Shown: positions 9,442-19,227 of the stretch, in pieces | Numbering within the stretch: the first letter of the stretch is position 1 | Layout: each line of letters opens with the position of its first letter | Source of the DNA: Rhizorhabdus dicambivorans | GTDB lineage: Bacteria > Pseudomonadota > Alphaproteobacteria > Sphingomonadales > Sphingomonadaceae | Assembly: GCF_002355275.1 (NCBI RefSeq) | Contig: NZ_CP023449.1 | Location: forward strand, 2,148,001-2,212,000 | DNA length: 64,000 nucleotides | Direction of reading: 5' to 3' | Program-made: the position numbers and the translations under genes | Notes under the pieces: model-generated | Database searches by the model: none | What the model was told of the DNA's origin: nothing | The model's input: only the letters and a program-made list of their open reading frames with translations

Positions 9442-9703
9442 ATGGAGGTTTGATCCCGAAAGGAATGCGCTCTGTCGCCGTCTTCTGTTCAACGACTTTC
9501 TCGATGCTCTGTCATTCATGATGCGAGTAGGAATCGAGGCTGAGCGTACGGAATATTATCCTGAATGGACTCAAACTCAGGAGAGTGTGGAGATACGGCT
9601 GCCCATTTCCGGACTGGAAGACGATGCTATCCAAATGAGTGTGGACTTCGCCGGCCTGATCGACGCGCTCGCGGGCAGAAAGGCGAGCATTATTAAAGCA
9701 TGA
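9377..9703 (+). CDS. Divergent pterin-4a-carbinolamine dehydratase (PCD/DCoH)-like protein
   Basis: A 108-residue ORF whose core, from LAEWRFDPERNALCRR through LLFNDFLDALSFMMRVG to PEW and SVDFAGLIDAL, follows the PCD/DCoH pattern (GW, F-x-DF, FM-x-RV, HHPEW, D-x-x-LA-x-x-ID). The catalytic HHPEW is EYYPEW and the THD motif is ISG, so the usual active-site histidines are lost. Length fits an intact PCD. The start at 9377 overlaps the end of the broken IS630 reading frame, so the true N-terminus may have been removed by the IS. No phenylalanine hydroxylase is nearby. Confidence 0.55.
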   Translation: MGNIVRSFAWNARNLELAQLAEWRFDPERNALCRRLLFNDFLDALSFMMRVGIEAERTEYYPEWTQTQESVEIRLPISGLEDDAIQMSVDFAGLIDALAGRKASIIKA

Positions 9704-9954
9704 ATCTGCAGAGCTAAATGTTCTCGGGCGGTGAAAGTCATGGGGCATGCTCGGTGCCAAATGCAGCTGTCCGATGTCGTTCCGGGTCTTCGGGTCAACA
9801 CCACCGGCGGCAACGGCTGTGCGCGATTCTGCGTTGGTGAAGCACCAATCTAATACCGCAGCCATTATCGATCCCGCCAGCTTTGAAGATGACGTCAAGC
9901 CTGCTGGGGCGTACGAGAGCGACTCAATGCCTCAATATTTAGGGGCGGCTTTTG
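9704..9954. other. Intergenic segment without recognisable gene
   Basis: Between the PCD-like ORF and the IS1182-type remnant. Short open frames exist on both strands, but none has a recognisable motif or a convincing ribosome site. Probably IS-scar debris. Confidence 0.4.
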
Positions 9955-10488
9955 GGCCTATTCTGTTGAAAAACTCGGTTGCGCGAGCTTTTGGGGTGTG
10001 ATCCGCGATAGATGCGAGTGGCGTTCCGCGCCTGTCAGGCCAGTGCGGGGCCCGCCATGGGAATGATCTTGGCCATTTTGCGCAGGTTCTGGGCTGCGGC
10101 GGCCAGGTGAAACTCGTCTCTTGCACCATTCGGCCCTCTCAGGCGCAGACGATCCAGTTTCAGGATGCGCTTGAGGTGGGCAAACAGCATCTCGACCTTC
10201 TTCCGCTGGCGGCGTGACGCAAGATAAGCGTCTGTGGTGGCGATATCGCGTGCCAGGTCGCGTGCGCCTTCGTGGATTGCTAGAGTAACTTTGTGAGCGG
10301 GCATGTTCGGGGTGCATTGCTGTCGCAGGTCGCAGCTCTGGCAGTCCTGCTGACGCGCGCGGTAGCGGATCGATCCGTCCTTATTCACACGATCGCGTGG
10401 GGTGCTGAAATTACGATTAGATCGGCGCAGGCGGTTGCCAGCCGGGCAGACGTAGCTGTCGTCTTTATGGTCATAGACGAAGTCGGTG
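9955..10488 (-). mobile_element. IS1182-type insertion sequence remnant
   Basis: The minus-strand transposase C-terminus (stop at 10035) is followed by a likely element end near 9955-9978, which on the minus strand reads GAGTTTTTCAACAGAATAGG, a sequence of the kind found at IS1182/IS5-type termini. The other end is lost where the IS3-family element begins at 10489. Confidence 0.6.
10035..10488 (-). pseudogene. IS1182-family transposase, C-terminal fragment
   Basis: The frame reads [19 protein letters not shown], a Cys-containing segment ([12 protein letters not shown]) and RRQRKKVEMLFAHLKRILKL, ending in AQNLRKMAKI, all characteristic of the C-terminal half of IS1182-type DDE transposases. 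The N-terminal half is absent: the homology breaks exactly at the left end of the IS3-family element (10489). The missing half was not found on the far side of that element, so this is a remnant left after rearrangement rather than a simple interruption. Confidence 0.8.
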
Positions 10489-10526
10489 TGAACCGCCCCG
10501 GGATTGTCGGAGGCCCCAAAGGGGCT

Positions 10527-10852
10527 ATGATGAGCGAGACGACGAACAAGTTTGCGCCGGAGGTACGTGCTCGTGCGGTACGGATGGTGCTGGAGCACGA
10601 GAGCGAGCATCCGTCGCGCTGGGCGGCATTGGTTTCGATCGCCGAGAAGATCGGCTGTTCGGCGCACACGCTGAACGAGTGGGTGAAGAAAGGGGAGGTT
10701 GACAGCAGCAGGCGTGCCGGGGTCCCGACCGAGTTGGCGGATCGGCTGAAGGCGCTGGAACGCGAGAACCGGGAACTGCGGCAGGCGAACGAGATCCTTC
10801 GCAAGGCCTCAGCTTATTTTGCCCAGGCGGAGCTCGACCGCCCGTTCAAGCG

Positions 10853-10856
<4 letters not shown>
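10527..10856 (+). CDS. IS3-family transposase OrfA (HTH protein)
   Basis: A 109-residue protein, [20 protein letters not shown], with an HTH ([18 protein letters not shown]) and a C-terminal leucine-zipper-like segment ([18 protein letters not shown]), the standard IS3 OrfA layout. It ends in an ATGA overlap with orfB in the -1 frame, where IS3 elements normally make an OrfAB fusion by programmed frameshift. Confidence 0.88.
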
Positions 10857-11757
<901 letters not shown>

Positions 11758-11795
11758 TTTAAACCAAATAGCCTCCGGCAGTCCCGGGGGGGGCA

Positions 11796-12152
11796 ATATT
11801 CGGTCCGGCCGAGTCCCTTTCTCGGAATAAGCCAGCTGCTCTCAAGGAATGGGAGACGGACGGTCATCATGAACGCTGTTCGGACGCGCAAGCTGGTGAG
11901 AATCACAGCTGGCGGCGCCAATCCTGGATGTGACGGGGGCGCGTCTACGGTGTGCCCATCGACATCCATCCCGGCACTGCTTTTTCGGCGACCAAGCTCA
12001 CGAAGGCGCGCTTTCTCGTTGGCAGATAATTGCCGATAGCGATGAGGGAATCGACATCCTCGCCAAATATCGGCGCACCGAAGGACAGCGCGACCAGTTT
12101 GGCCGGCATGGCGCAAGTGGCTGTACACGTCGATTTCGCTAACCTGGCAACA
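11796..12152. other. Intergenic segment without recognisable gene
   Basis: Between the IS3 right end and the NmrA-like gene. No open frame on either strand shows a known motif, and the missing IS1182 half is not present here. It probably represents decayed sequence at the edge of the IS scar. Confidence 0.4.
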
Positions 12153-13085
12153 TCATCGTGAGCTCCACGTTAGAAAGGTCTCCGGCTTGACGCCGTTCGT
12201 CCGTGCCTTCTCGATCAGCGGCTTGAGGGTGTTTTTGGCGAATTCTTCCATTGTCGTGCGCAGCGCAGGGCGATCATCCTGAAACGCAACACGCCCATCG
12301 TTGAGAGCCGCCAGGGTGTTGTTATCATAGACCCAGCGCTCCAGGGTTCCGAACCTCTCGCGATATACCATCTCGACCTCGCGATCGCTTCTGTCGACGA
12401 AGCGATAGTCCACCTCTCTGCCAAGTACCCGTCCGATGATCGCGGCGATCTCGGTCATGGTGTAGTCGATGCCCAGTTGCCTCACGGATCGGTGCTGGTC
12501 GGCTGGCGAGTCGAACTCTTTTGCCGCGAGGTCCGCGATGTCCTGAATGGCAACCCAAGGCGTTTTGACGTTGGGGTCTAGCGACCAGCCGATTCTGTCG
12601 TACTGCGCGATCGAGTCGATCCACCCGAACAGATTCTCCATGAACCAGCCCCCCTGCAGGTGCACCAGATTGATGTCGCGCAGTCGGTTGAGGATCTGAT
12701 CGAGGATATGGAAGGGCTGGAAATGGCCGGTGTTTCCGCTGACATCGGATCCCATTCCGGTCAGGCTCACGGCAAATTTCACCGGGGAATCCCGGAGTGC
12801 GTCGAAAAACCGAAGCGCCACCGCAGGGTAATGCCCGTGAAGGTCCTCCGCCTCCCAAATAGTCTTGACCATCAGGAACGCAGCGTCGGCATCTTCGAAG
12901 AACCTGTCCAGTTCTCCGGCGCCTGTGTCGAAACTGCCAATGAACGGTTCCGCTCCTTTCGCGACAAGCGCATCGAGGGCAGGCCCTCCTCTCGAAAGAG
13001 CTTTGATGGAATGGCCTTTGGCCAAGAGGTTCTCGGTAAGCTTGGCGCCGATCCTGCCGGTCGCGCCAACCACGGCGACACGCAT
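12153..13085 (-). CDS. NmrA-like NAD(P)-binding family protein (atypical SDR)
   Basis: A 310-residue protein starting MRVAVVGATGRIGAKL, the GxxGxxG Rossmann fingerprint of the NmrA/atypical SDR group. Start at 13085 is preferred over ATG 13091 because AGGAG lies six bases upstream. Downstream are VSLTGMGSD and GGWFMENL, typical of NmrA proteins, and no YxxxK triad, so it may sense or use dinucleotide without classical SDR catalysis. It is divergent from the AraC regulator at 13158 across 72 bases, which probably controls it. Confidence 0.85.
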   Translation of the reverse strand: MRVAVVGATGRIGAKLTENLLAKGHSIKALSRGGPALDALVAKGAEPFIGSFDTGAGELDRFFEDADAAFLMVKTIWEAEDLHGHYPAVALRFFDALRDSPVKFAVSLTGMGSDVSGNTGHFQPFHILDQILNRLRDINLVHLQGGWFMENLFGWIDSIAQYDRIGWSLDPNVKTPWVAIQDIADLAAKEFDSPADQHRSVRQLGIDYTMTEIAAIIGRVLGREVDYRFVDRSDREVEMVYRERFGTLERWVYDNNTLAALNDGRVAFQDDRPALRTTMEEFAKNTLKPLIEKARTNGVKPETFLTWSSR

Positions 13086-13157
13086 GTTCATCTCCTGAAG
13101 TTGCTGAACCAGGATTCTAGAGGATTGCCCCATGAGTAAAATTGGAGATAATGCCAT

Positions 13158-13985
13158 ATGATCTCGAAATCGGGCCAACCTTCGAGCGAACCACCGCCGT
13201 GCAGTACGGCCATCGATCTGAGCCTCTCGCATGCGCCGGCGATGGCAATCAGGATGGACTTTGCCGATTACGAAGCCGAGGGGATTCAGCACCAGCATCG
13301 GCAGGGTCAACTGATCCTGGCGCTGCATGGCGCGGTTACCTGCAGAGCGGAAAATGGGGTCTGGATCGTTCCGCCGGACTGCGGATTTTGGATACCCGGC
13401 GGCGTTCCTCACAGCAATCGGGTCACCTCCAATGCTCGTCTGACATATCTGTTCGTCGAGCCCGGCGCGGCCATGCTTCCGGCGGAGTGCTGTACGCTCT
13501 CGATATCGCCGATGCTTCGGGAGATGATACTTCGGGTGGCGGAGCTGTCGGAAAATGATGCGCGTGACGCGCATGTCGATCGGCTCATGCGGGTCATGCT
13601 CGATGAGCTGGCGCTGATGCGGCGAGGTGGGCTGGAGCTACCCATATCCGACCATCCAAAGATCGCCTCGATCGCCGCGGCTCTTTTGGCGGATCCGAGC
13701 GACCGCCGAACCCTCGGCCAATGGGCCGAGCATGTCGCCGTCAGTGAGCGATCGTTGAAGAGGCTCATGATCCAGGAGACAGGATTGAGCTTCGGCCGTT
13801 GGCGGCGTCAGCTCCATCTGGTCATCGCGCTGCGGGAACTGGCCGGCGGTGCGACGGTCCAGCAGGTGGCGGGCGACTTGGGGTATGAATCCCCGACGGC
13901 CTTCATCGTCATGTTCAAGAAGGCTCTCGGGACCACGCCATCGCGTTACTTCGCCGATCGTGCATTGAGCGCGGAACAGGCGTGA
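13158..13985 (+). CDS. AraC-family transcriptional regulator
   Basis: A 275-residue protein with an N-terminal cupin-like ligand domain (HQHRQGQLILALHG, VPPDCGFWIPGGVPHSN) and a C-terminal double HTH (LGQWAEHVAVSERSLKRLM; VQQVAGDLGYESPTAFIVMFKKALGTTPSRYF). This is the AraC/XylS layout with the cupin in front. Divergent orientation to the NmrA-like gene makes that gene the most likely target. Confidence 0.92.
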   Translation: MISKSGQPSSEPPPCSTAIDLSLSHAPAMAIRMDFADYEAEGIQHQHRQGQLILALHGAVTCRAENGVWIVPPDCGFWIPGGVPHSNRVTSNARLTYLFVEPGAAMLPAECCTLSISPMLREMILRVAELSENDARDAHVDRLMRVMLDELALMRRGGLELPISDHPKIASIAAALLADPSDRRTLGQWAEHVAVSERSLKRLMIQETGLSFGRWRRQLHLVIALRELAGGATVQQVAGDLGYESPTAFIVMFKKALGTTPSRYFADRALSAEQA

Positions 13986-14113
13986 GACACTGCCAGTTCA
14001 AACATCCAGCATCGAAAAGATATTCGGGATCACCCTTGCCACCGTGACAAGCATCGGGCTTCGCTGCGATGACAACGAAGCCCGATCACTTGCGCGCAGG
14101 TGCAGCGACGATG

Positions 14114-16462
14114 CTACATCCTGAAGCGGGCGGTCACGCCATATGAGGCGGGCATTCCGGCGAAGCTCGTGACGAAATCCGCTACTTTCTTCGTGCCCGT
14201 CGTATAATATCGATCGGTGACGTTGCGTCCCCACAGTTCGACAGACCAAAGCCGGTCGGCTGCTTCGATCCCGACCCGCAGATCCAGCAAGATATAGCCG
14301 GGAACATGATAGGTCGCCTCGTTGAGCGCCGCGGCCGCCGTGCGGGCCAGCAACGCATTGAACGTGCTCGTCCGACCGGTCACGCTGGCGCCGCCATAGC
14401 CATTCAGCCGCTCGTTGAGGGCAAAGTGATAATCGACGCTGGCCGTGCCCTGCCACTTCGGTGTCAGCGGGAACGCCTCGCCGACGAAGTTGCCGGCATC
14501 TCCGAACGGCCCGGTCGGTTGAACCGGATTCCTCTGAACCCTGGTGGAGACATAGGTGCCGTTCAGTGCGAAGCTCAGTCCCGAAAAGGGGCCCGCAGAG
14601 AGAGAGGCTTCCGCGCCAGCCACGCGGCTTTTCGGGATGGACACCAGCGCGGGCAGGACGCCGAAGATCAAGTCCTTCTTCGCGCCCAGGAGTTGCTTGT
14701 CGCCGTAATCATAATAGAAGGCGGCGCCGGTGATGTCGATCTTGCGGGCGAGCCTGAGCTTCGCGCCCAGCTCATAAGCAAGCACGGATTCCTGGCCGAT
14801 CGGATCCTTCTGCGTTGCGAATACGCCGAAGATGGTCGGAAAGCTGCCTGACTTATATCCCTTCGTCACATTGGCATAAACCAGCATGGTGCTGCTCGGC
14901 TTCCAGTTCAGGCTCGCCCTGTAGGATACATTGTCCTGATCGAGTGAATTGTTGATGATCTGGAGCCCCTGGCCCGAGCTGGATATGGCAACACACCCGC
15001 CCGGAGCGATGTTCGTCCGCAAGGCGTTATTGGCCGCCGCCGCCAGGTCGCCTGCGCCGGTATCGCTGACACAGCCGATATAGCGCCTGTCTTCCTTCGT
15101 ATATCGCATCGAACCCTGAAGCGTCAGCTGATCGGTGAGCTTGAAATCCACGCTGCCGAACACGCCGCGTGATTTGATACGCTGATCGTTCGTATCGATA
15201 TAGCCGTTTATGAGCCGGCCTGCGAGGATCGCGCTCGACGTGATCAGTGGCGAGGCGTACTGGATCTCGTGGACATGATCGCGCTTATAAGTACCTCCCA
15301 GCATCCACTTGATACGGCTGCCGACATCGCCGCTGATCCTGAGCTCTTGTGAAAATGTTGAGATGTCGCCGACATCCAGGGAAAAGGCATTGGCAAAATT
15401 CGTTCCGCCATAGTTGATCGGAATGCTTTGGTGATATTTGACGTAAGATGTCAGTGATGCCAGATGTATATTTTCCGTCAGATCGAACTCAAAATCTCCC
15501 GCGAAGGAATACATCCAGTTATCAAGACGATAGTTGAAATCAAGCGGCCAGGCAGCTAGGCGGGCATCATGCGGCGCCGCCGGGAAGGTGGCGACGGGGA
15601 AGGGTACGACGCGTGCCGTCGGGCCGGTCCTTGCGGGGGTATATTTTACGAATTGGGGCTGCTGCGCGTCCGATCGATCCCGCCAGCCATTGGCAGTCAG
15701 CAGAAGGCTCACCCTGTCCGATGGCGTCCAGAACGCTGAAATGCGACCGTTCAGGAAGCGCTTGTCGCCCAGTCGTTCGTTGTTGAGATAGCCTTTCTGC
15801 CAATCGCTCCGATTTTCCGTCCGCGCAGCGACCCTGAAAGCCAGCATGTCGCTGACCGGGCCGCTGATATATGCTTCGCCATCGGCCTGGCCGAAGCGGC
15901 CATAGGTAAAATCGGCGCCCGCCTTCAATGTCTGCGTCGGTTTGGCCGCGATGAAATTGATCGCGCCGCCGGTCGAATTCTGCCCGAACAATGTCCCCTG
16001 CGGACCCTTCAGCACCTCGACGCGCTCCAGGTCGAGCACCGAGCCGCGCGACATCGGCGAAAAGGACAGCGGCTGCTGATCCATGTAGATCGACACGGCG
16101 GGAGATACGCCCAACGTGCTGTCGTTGAAGCCGATACCGCGGATGAAATAGACCGGATTGCCGAAAGCTGTGTTCACCGTTGTGAAGCCGGGAACGATTT
16201 TGACGAGGTCCGCTGCGCCCGTGATGCCCGCCGTCCTCAGCTGCTCGCCGGTGGCGGCGTTGATGGACAGGGGCACTTCGCTGAGCCGGTCGGAGCGTTT
16301 TTGCGCGGTGACGATGATGTCCGAGATACCGTCGGACGCCGAGCTCGGAGCAACGTCGGGCGTGGCCGCCGGACCTTCGGAGGGTGGCGCCGCAGCGATG
16401 GCCGCGCTCGCCAGCGTCGGCAGCGATATGGCGGACAATAGCATGGTTGAAAACCTCGACAT
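14114..16462 (-). CDS. TonB-dependent outer-membrane receptor
   Basis: A 782-residue receptor. An N-terminal signal sequence (MSRFSTMLLSAISLPTLASA) is followed by the TonB-box region IIVTAQKRSDRLSEVPLSI, the plug (IRGIGFNDSTLGVSP, GRGSVLDLERVEVLKGPQGT, GQNSTGGAINF) and a 22-strand-type barrel ending in an aromatic-terminal strand (YGVTARFRM). It has the sphingomonad style of catabolic TBDT rather than a siderophore receptor context. A GAGGGGAG ribosome site precedes the ATG. A TGACTTTAAAGTCA operator lies about 310 bases upstream of its start, suggesting joint control with the oxidase and SDR genes. Confidence 0.95.
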   Translation of the reverse strand: MSRFSTMLLSAISLPTLASAAIAAAPPSEGPAATPDVAPSSASDGISDIIVTAQKRSDRLSEVPLSINAATGEQLRTAGITGAADLVKIVPGFTTVNTAFGNPVYFIRGIGFNDSTLGVSPAVSIYMDQQPLSFSPMSRGSVLDLERVEVLKGPQGTLFGQNSTGGAINFIAAKPTQTLKAGADFTYGRFGQADGEAYISGPVSDMLAFRVAARTENRSDWQKGYLNNERLGDKRFLNGRISAFWTPSDRVSLLLTANGWRDRSDAQQPQFVKYTPARTGPTARVVPFPVATFPAAPHDARLAAWPLDFNYRLDNWMYSFAGDFEFDLTENIHLASLTSYVKYHQSIPINYGGTNFANAFSLDVGDISTFSQELRISGDVGSRIKWMLGGTYKRDHVHEIQYASPLITSSAILAGRLINGYIDTNDQRIKSRGVFGSVDFKLTDQLTLQGSMRYTKEDRRYIGCVSDTGAGDLAAAANNALRTNIAPGGCVAISSSGQGLQIINNSLDQDNVSYRASLNWKPSSTMLVYANVTKGYKSGSFPTIFGVFATQKDPIGQESVLAYELGAKLRLARKIDITGAAFYYDYGDKQLLGAKKDLIFGVLPALVSIPKSRVAGAEASLSAGPFSGLSFALNGTYVSTRVQRNPVQPTGPFGDAGNFVGEAFPLTPKWQGTASVDYHFALNERLNGYGGASVTGRTSTFNALLARTAAAALNEATYHVPGYILLDLRVGIEAADRLWSVELWGRNVTDRYYTTGTKKVADFVTSFAGMPASYGVTARFRM

Positions 16463-16553
16463 CCGTTTACTCCCCTCTTATGGGCAATGTTTACCATGCC
16501 CTTAAAATAATTGTTGCGATGATAAGGTAATCCAGAATTATTAGAGGATGGCT

Positions 16554-16574
16554 GTCCCGATTTATATTCGGGAC
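16554..16574. promoter_or_regulatory. Perfect inverted repeat upstream of the TonB receptor
   Basis: GTCCCGA (16554-16560) and TCGGGAC (16568-16574) with a TTTATAT loop, 92 bases before the receptor start on the minus strand. It could be an operator or a leader hairpin. Confidence 0.45.
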
Positions 16575-16773
16575 CTATATTTGGAGCGTCGTCGGACGAG
16601 CATCATGATTTGTCCCATGACATCGCGATATCATGCGGCGCTCGAGTAGCTTCTCTAAAACGACTCGGTGCGCGGGAGCATGTGCGGATCGCCATCGGAA
16701 CATCCTCATGTTGCGCATTTCGTGGCTGAATACCCATTCGATGCACTTGATTTGTCCATGGAGTATTAATTTC

Positions 16774-16787
16774 TGACTTTAAAGTCA
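16774..16787. promoter_or_regulatory. Candidate TetR operator site 1
   Basis: TGACTTTAAAGTCA is a perfect 14-base palindrome between the divergent TonB receptor and oxidase genes. The same TGAC-N6-GTCA layout occurs at 16918 and 19573, flanking the tetR gene at 18424-19227. Confidence 0.65.
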
Positions 16788-16917
16788 ATAGGCGGTTTTA
16801 ATGTCGTGACACTGGGCATCGTCCGAAATGGCTATGCCGAGCGCCGCCTCTTGTGGAACTCGCGCGCAAGGCACTAGTGTCAGCACGTGAGATAGGTTCT
16901 GCGGGCTCTCAGAATAT

Positions 16918-16931
16918 TGACCTAAAAGTCA
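16918..16931. promoter_or_regulatory. Candidate TetR operator site 2
   Basis: TGACCTAAAAGTCA has the same TGAC-N6-GTCA form as the sites at 16774 and 19573. It lies 242 bases before the oxidase start. Confidence 0.6.
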
Positions 16932-17172
16932 TGATATTAATCTCAAAATAGAATTAATTGACGGTTTTGAGCTGTCGGGCTAGATCGATAGCCCTCGGCA
17001 CAATTCCGGAAGTCGCATCCGGAGCAAGAGCGGGCCCCCAGCCTTGGTGAAGGCGGGCGCTCGCTATGTGGCGTGCACCAGGGCATCGGTTTGCGATTCC
17101 GCACGGCTTTGCGACGAACGGGCGGGGGGCGCGTTCGGCTTGGTCTCACGGCTTATAGGAGAGGGGGGGGCA

Positions 17173-18327
17173 ATGACCCGCTGGCACAATATCGAAGCCC
17201 TGAAGGGAAGCGCTCGGGCTGTCCTCCCGCGCCCTATATTCGACTATCTGGATGGCGGTGCCGAAGACGAACTGGCGCTGCGTCGGTCGAGTTCCGCCTT
17301 CGACCGGTACGATTTGTTGCCCCGGATGCTGGTAGACGTATCGCGTACCAGCACGGAAACCGAAATCTTCGGACACAGCATACCGTTTCCGCTGATGCTC
17401 GCACCGACGGGGTTGACGCGGCTCTTTCACAAGGATGCGGAGCTCGCGGTGGCCCAGGCGGCGTCCGCTGCCGGAATACCCTATTGCCTGTCCACCCTCG
17501 GCACCACGACGATCGAGGAATTCGGGCGTGCGCTTTCTGCGCCGAAATTATTTCAGATCTATATCTTCAAAGATCGAGGGCTGACCGAGGAGTTCGTCGA
17601 GCGTGCGCGCGCCGAAGGTTACGATGGTCTGGTTCTGACGGTCGATACGCTCGTGGCCGGCAAGAGGGAGCGTGACATCGTCAATGGCCTTTCCCTTCCG
17701 CCCCGGCTGACTCCCCGAGGATTTTGGGGATTTGCCATGCGGCCCGGCTGGTCCATTCCCGCGCTGTTGGGGCGGAAGTTCGACTTCGTCAACGTGGCTC
17801 ATCGCGTTGCGGCACTGTCCGGCGACCCCATTTCGCTTCAGGATTATGTCAGCGGCCAGTTCGATCGCTCGCTGACCTGGAAGGACGTGGAGTGGTTGGC
17901 AGCCCGTTGGGGTGGTCCATTGGCTGTAAAGGGCATTTTGCGCCCGGATGACGCAAAACGGGCGGCCGATGCAGGCGCTGACACGGTCATGGTATCCAAT
18001 CATGGAGGGCGGCAGCTGGAGTCCGCCGCTGCGCCACTCGATCAGATCGCTCCTATCGCCGATACTCTGGACGGACGCATAAAGATCATATGCGATGGCG
18101 GCATTCGGCGAGGTTCGCATATCTTCAAGGCGCTGGCTTTAGGTGCCGACGCCTGTTCGATCGGCCGACCATATCTGTACGGTCTCGCTGCGGGAGGCAG
18201 TCGCGGCGTGGAGCGCGCGATCACTCTGCTGCGAGAGGAATTCGAGCAGTGCATGATCCTGGGCGGTGCGAGCAGTCTGGGCGAGTTGCGCCGCGAGATG
18301 ATCAGGCCGTCTGCAGCCCCTTGGTAG
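17173..18327 (+). CDS. FMN-dependent 2-hydroxyacid oxidase/dehydrogenase (lactate/mandelate type)
   Basis: A 384-residue TIM-barrel flavoenzyme: PIFDYLDGGAEDE near the N-terminus, the FMN segments PTGLTRL and LVLTVDT, the catalytic base His277 in VSNHGGRQLE, and the phosphate-binding CDGGIRRG and SIGRPYLYG. It oxidises a 2-hydroxyacid to the 2-ketoacid. A G-rich run (AGGAGAGGGGGGG) precedes the ATG. The gene stands alone on the plus strand behind two candidate TetR sites and convergent to tetR, pointing to substrate-induced expression. Confidence 0.92.
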   Translation: MTRWHNIEALKGSARAVLPRPIFDYLDGGAEDELALRRSSSAFDRYDLLPRMLVDVSRTSTETEIFGHSIPFPLMLAPTGLTRLFHKDAELAVAQAASAAGIPYCLSTLGTTTIEEFGRALSAPKLFQIYIFKDRGLTEEFVERARAEGYDGLVLTVDTLVAGKRERDIVNGLSLPPRLTPRGFWGFAMRPGWSIPALLGRKFDFVNVAHRVAALSGDPISLQDYVSGQFDRSLTWKDVEWLAARWGGPLAVKGILRPDDAKRAADAGADTVMVSNHGGRQLESAAAPLDQIAPIADTLDGRIKIICDGGIRRGSHIFKALALGADACSIGRPYLYGLAAGGSRGVERAITLLREEFEQCMILGGASSLGELRREMIRPSAAPW

Positions 18328-18423
18328 AAGCGGGCCTGGCCTTCCCATGGCCGGGCCAGCGCATCTGGCGGTCGCGCGGTCGCAGCCGCACGGGTTCGGC
18401 CACCAGGCGTTGGATTCGATCAG

Positions 18424-19227
18424 CTAGGCATCGGCGCCGGCATTTCGTGCCTTGCGTTTCGATGGTAGCGCCACCGTTTTTCGGGGGGGGAGGGCCTTCT
18501 TTCCGAGGGGCGCGGGCTTTTCAACCCGATTGGTCGCGACAGTGCCTCGGCTGAGAAGTCCCAAAGGGGCCGCCTGCATCGGATAGGCCGGAACAGGCGG
18601 GTAGGGTGCCAGCTTTTCCGGGCGCGTTGCGAGCGAGTGCGTCAGCAGGTCCAGCATCTGGTCCGCGATATCTTCGATGCTCACGCGACCATCGGGCGAA
18701 TACCAGGACGAGATGCCGTTGATCGCGCTCATGATGGCATAAACCGTGATTTTGGGATCACCGGCGCGGAGGCTCCCATCTTCGACACCTTCCTTCAAGA
18801 GGCCGACAAGCGTAGCCTCCATCGCATCGCGTCTCGCCACCACGACGGCGCGATCCTCCGCGCGAAGCGCATTCACATCGAAGGTGAGGCCCCCGACGCC
18901 AGCCTGCCCGTACATCCATATGATGAAGCATCTCAGGAGGAGACGGAGCCTGTCGATGCTCAGGCCCCCAGCTTCGCTGGCGAACTGCGCAGCATATTCG
19001 CCAAGATCGAGTGAGATCTTGTGGCATTCAAACAGGATTTCCTGCTTGTCCTTGACGTAGTTGTAGAGCGTCCCCTTCGAGATGCCCAGTACCTTGGCGA
19101 CAGCATCAAGTGAGGTATTGTGGAAGCCCTGCCGCGATATGATCCGCGCTGCCTCACGGATCACCGCATAGCGCTTGTACGCCTGAATTTCTTCATTTGT
19201 CTGAAAGCCGTTTTCCCAGCGAGGCAT
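18424..19227 (-). CDS. TetR-family transcriptional regulator
   Basis: A 267-residue regulator with a TetR HTH (AARIISRQGFHNTSLDAVAKVLGISKGTLYNYVKDK split over residues 27-62) and a ligand domain whose motif ISSWYSPDGRVSIEDIADQM is typical of TetR_C regulators of acyl-CoA catabolism. The C-terminal 50 residues are basic and proline-rich, an unusual tail. TGAC-N6-GTCA palindromes lie on both sides of the gene and a weaker copy lies at 19277-19290, just upstream of its start, consistent with autoregulation. Confidence 0.92.
   Translation of the reverse strand: MPRWENGFQTNEEIQAYKRYAVIREAARIISRQGFHNTSLDAVAKVLGISKGTLYNYVKDKQEILFECHKISLDLGEYAAQFASEAGGLSIDRLRLLLRCFIIWMYGQAGVGGLTFDVNALRAEDRAVVVARRDAMEATLVGLLKEGVEDGSLRAGDPKITVYAIMSAINGISSWYSPDGRVSIEDIADQMLDLLTHSLATRPEKLAPYPPVPAYPMQAAPLGLLSRGTVATNRVEKPAPLGKKALPPRKTVALPSKRKARNAGADA

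Larger units (their letters stand above)
16463..17172. promoter_or_regulatory. 710-base divergent regulatory region between the TonB receptor and the 2-hydroxyacid oxidase
   Basis: AT-rich compared with its neighbours and without a gene. It holds a hairpin (16554-16574), two TGAC-N6-GTCA palindromes (16774-16787 and 16918-16931) and must contain the promoters for both flanking genes. The size and AT content are typical of regulatory regions of inducible catabolic operons. Confidence 0.6.

Noticed and set aside
9747-10001. Plus-strand ORF of 84 codons between PCD-like gene and IS1182 remnant
   Set aside because: Runs into the IS terminus, no motif, no plausible ribosome site.
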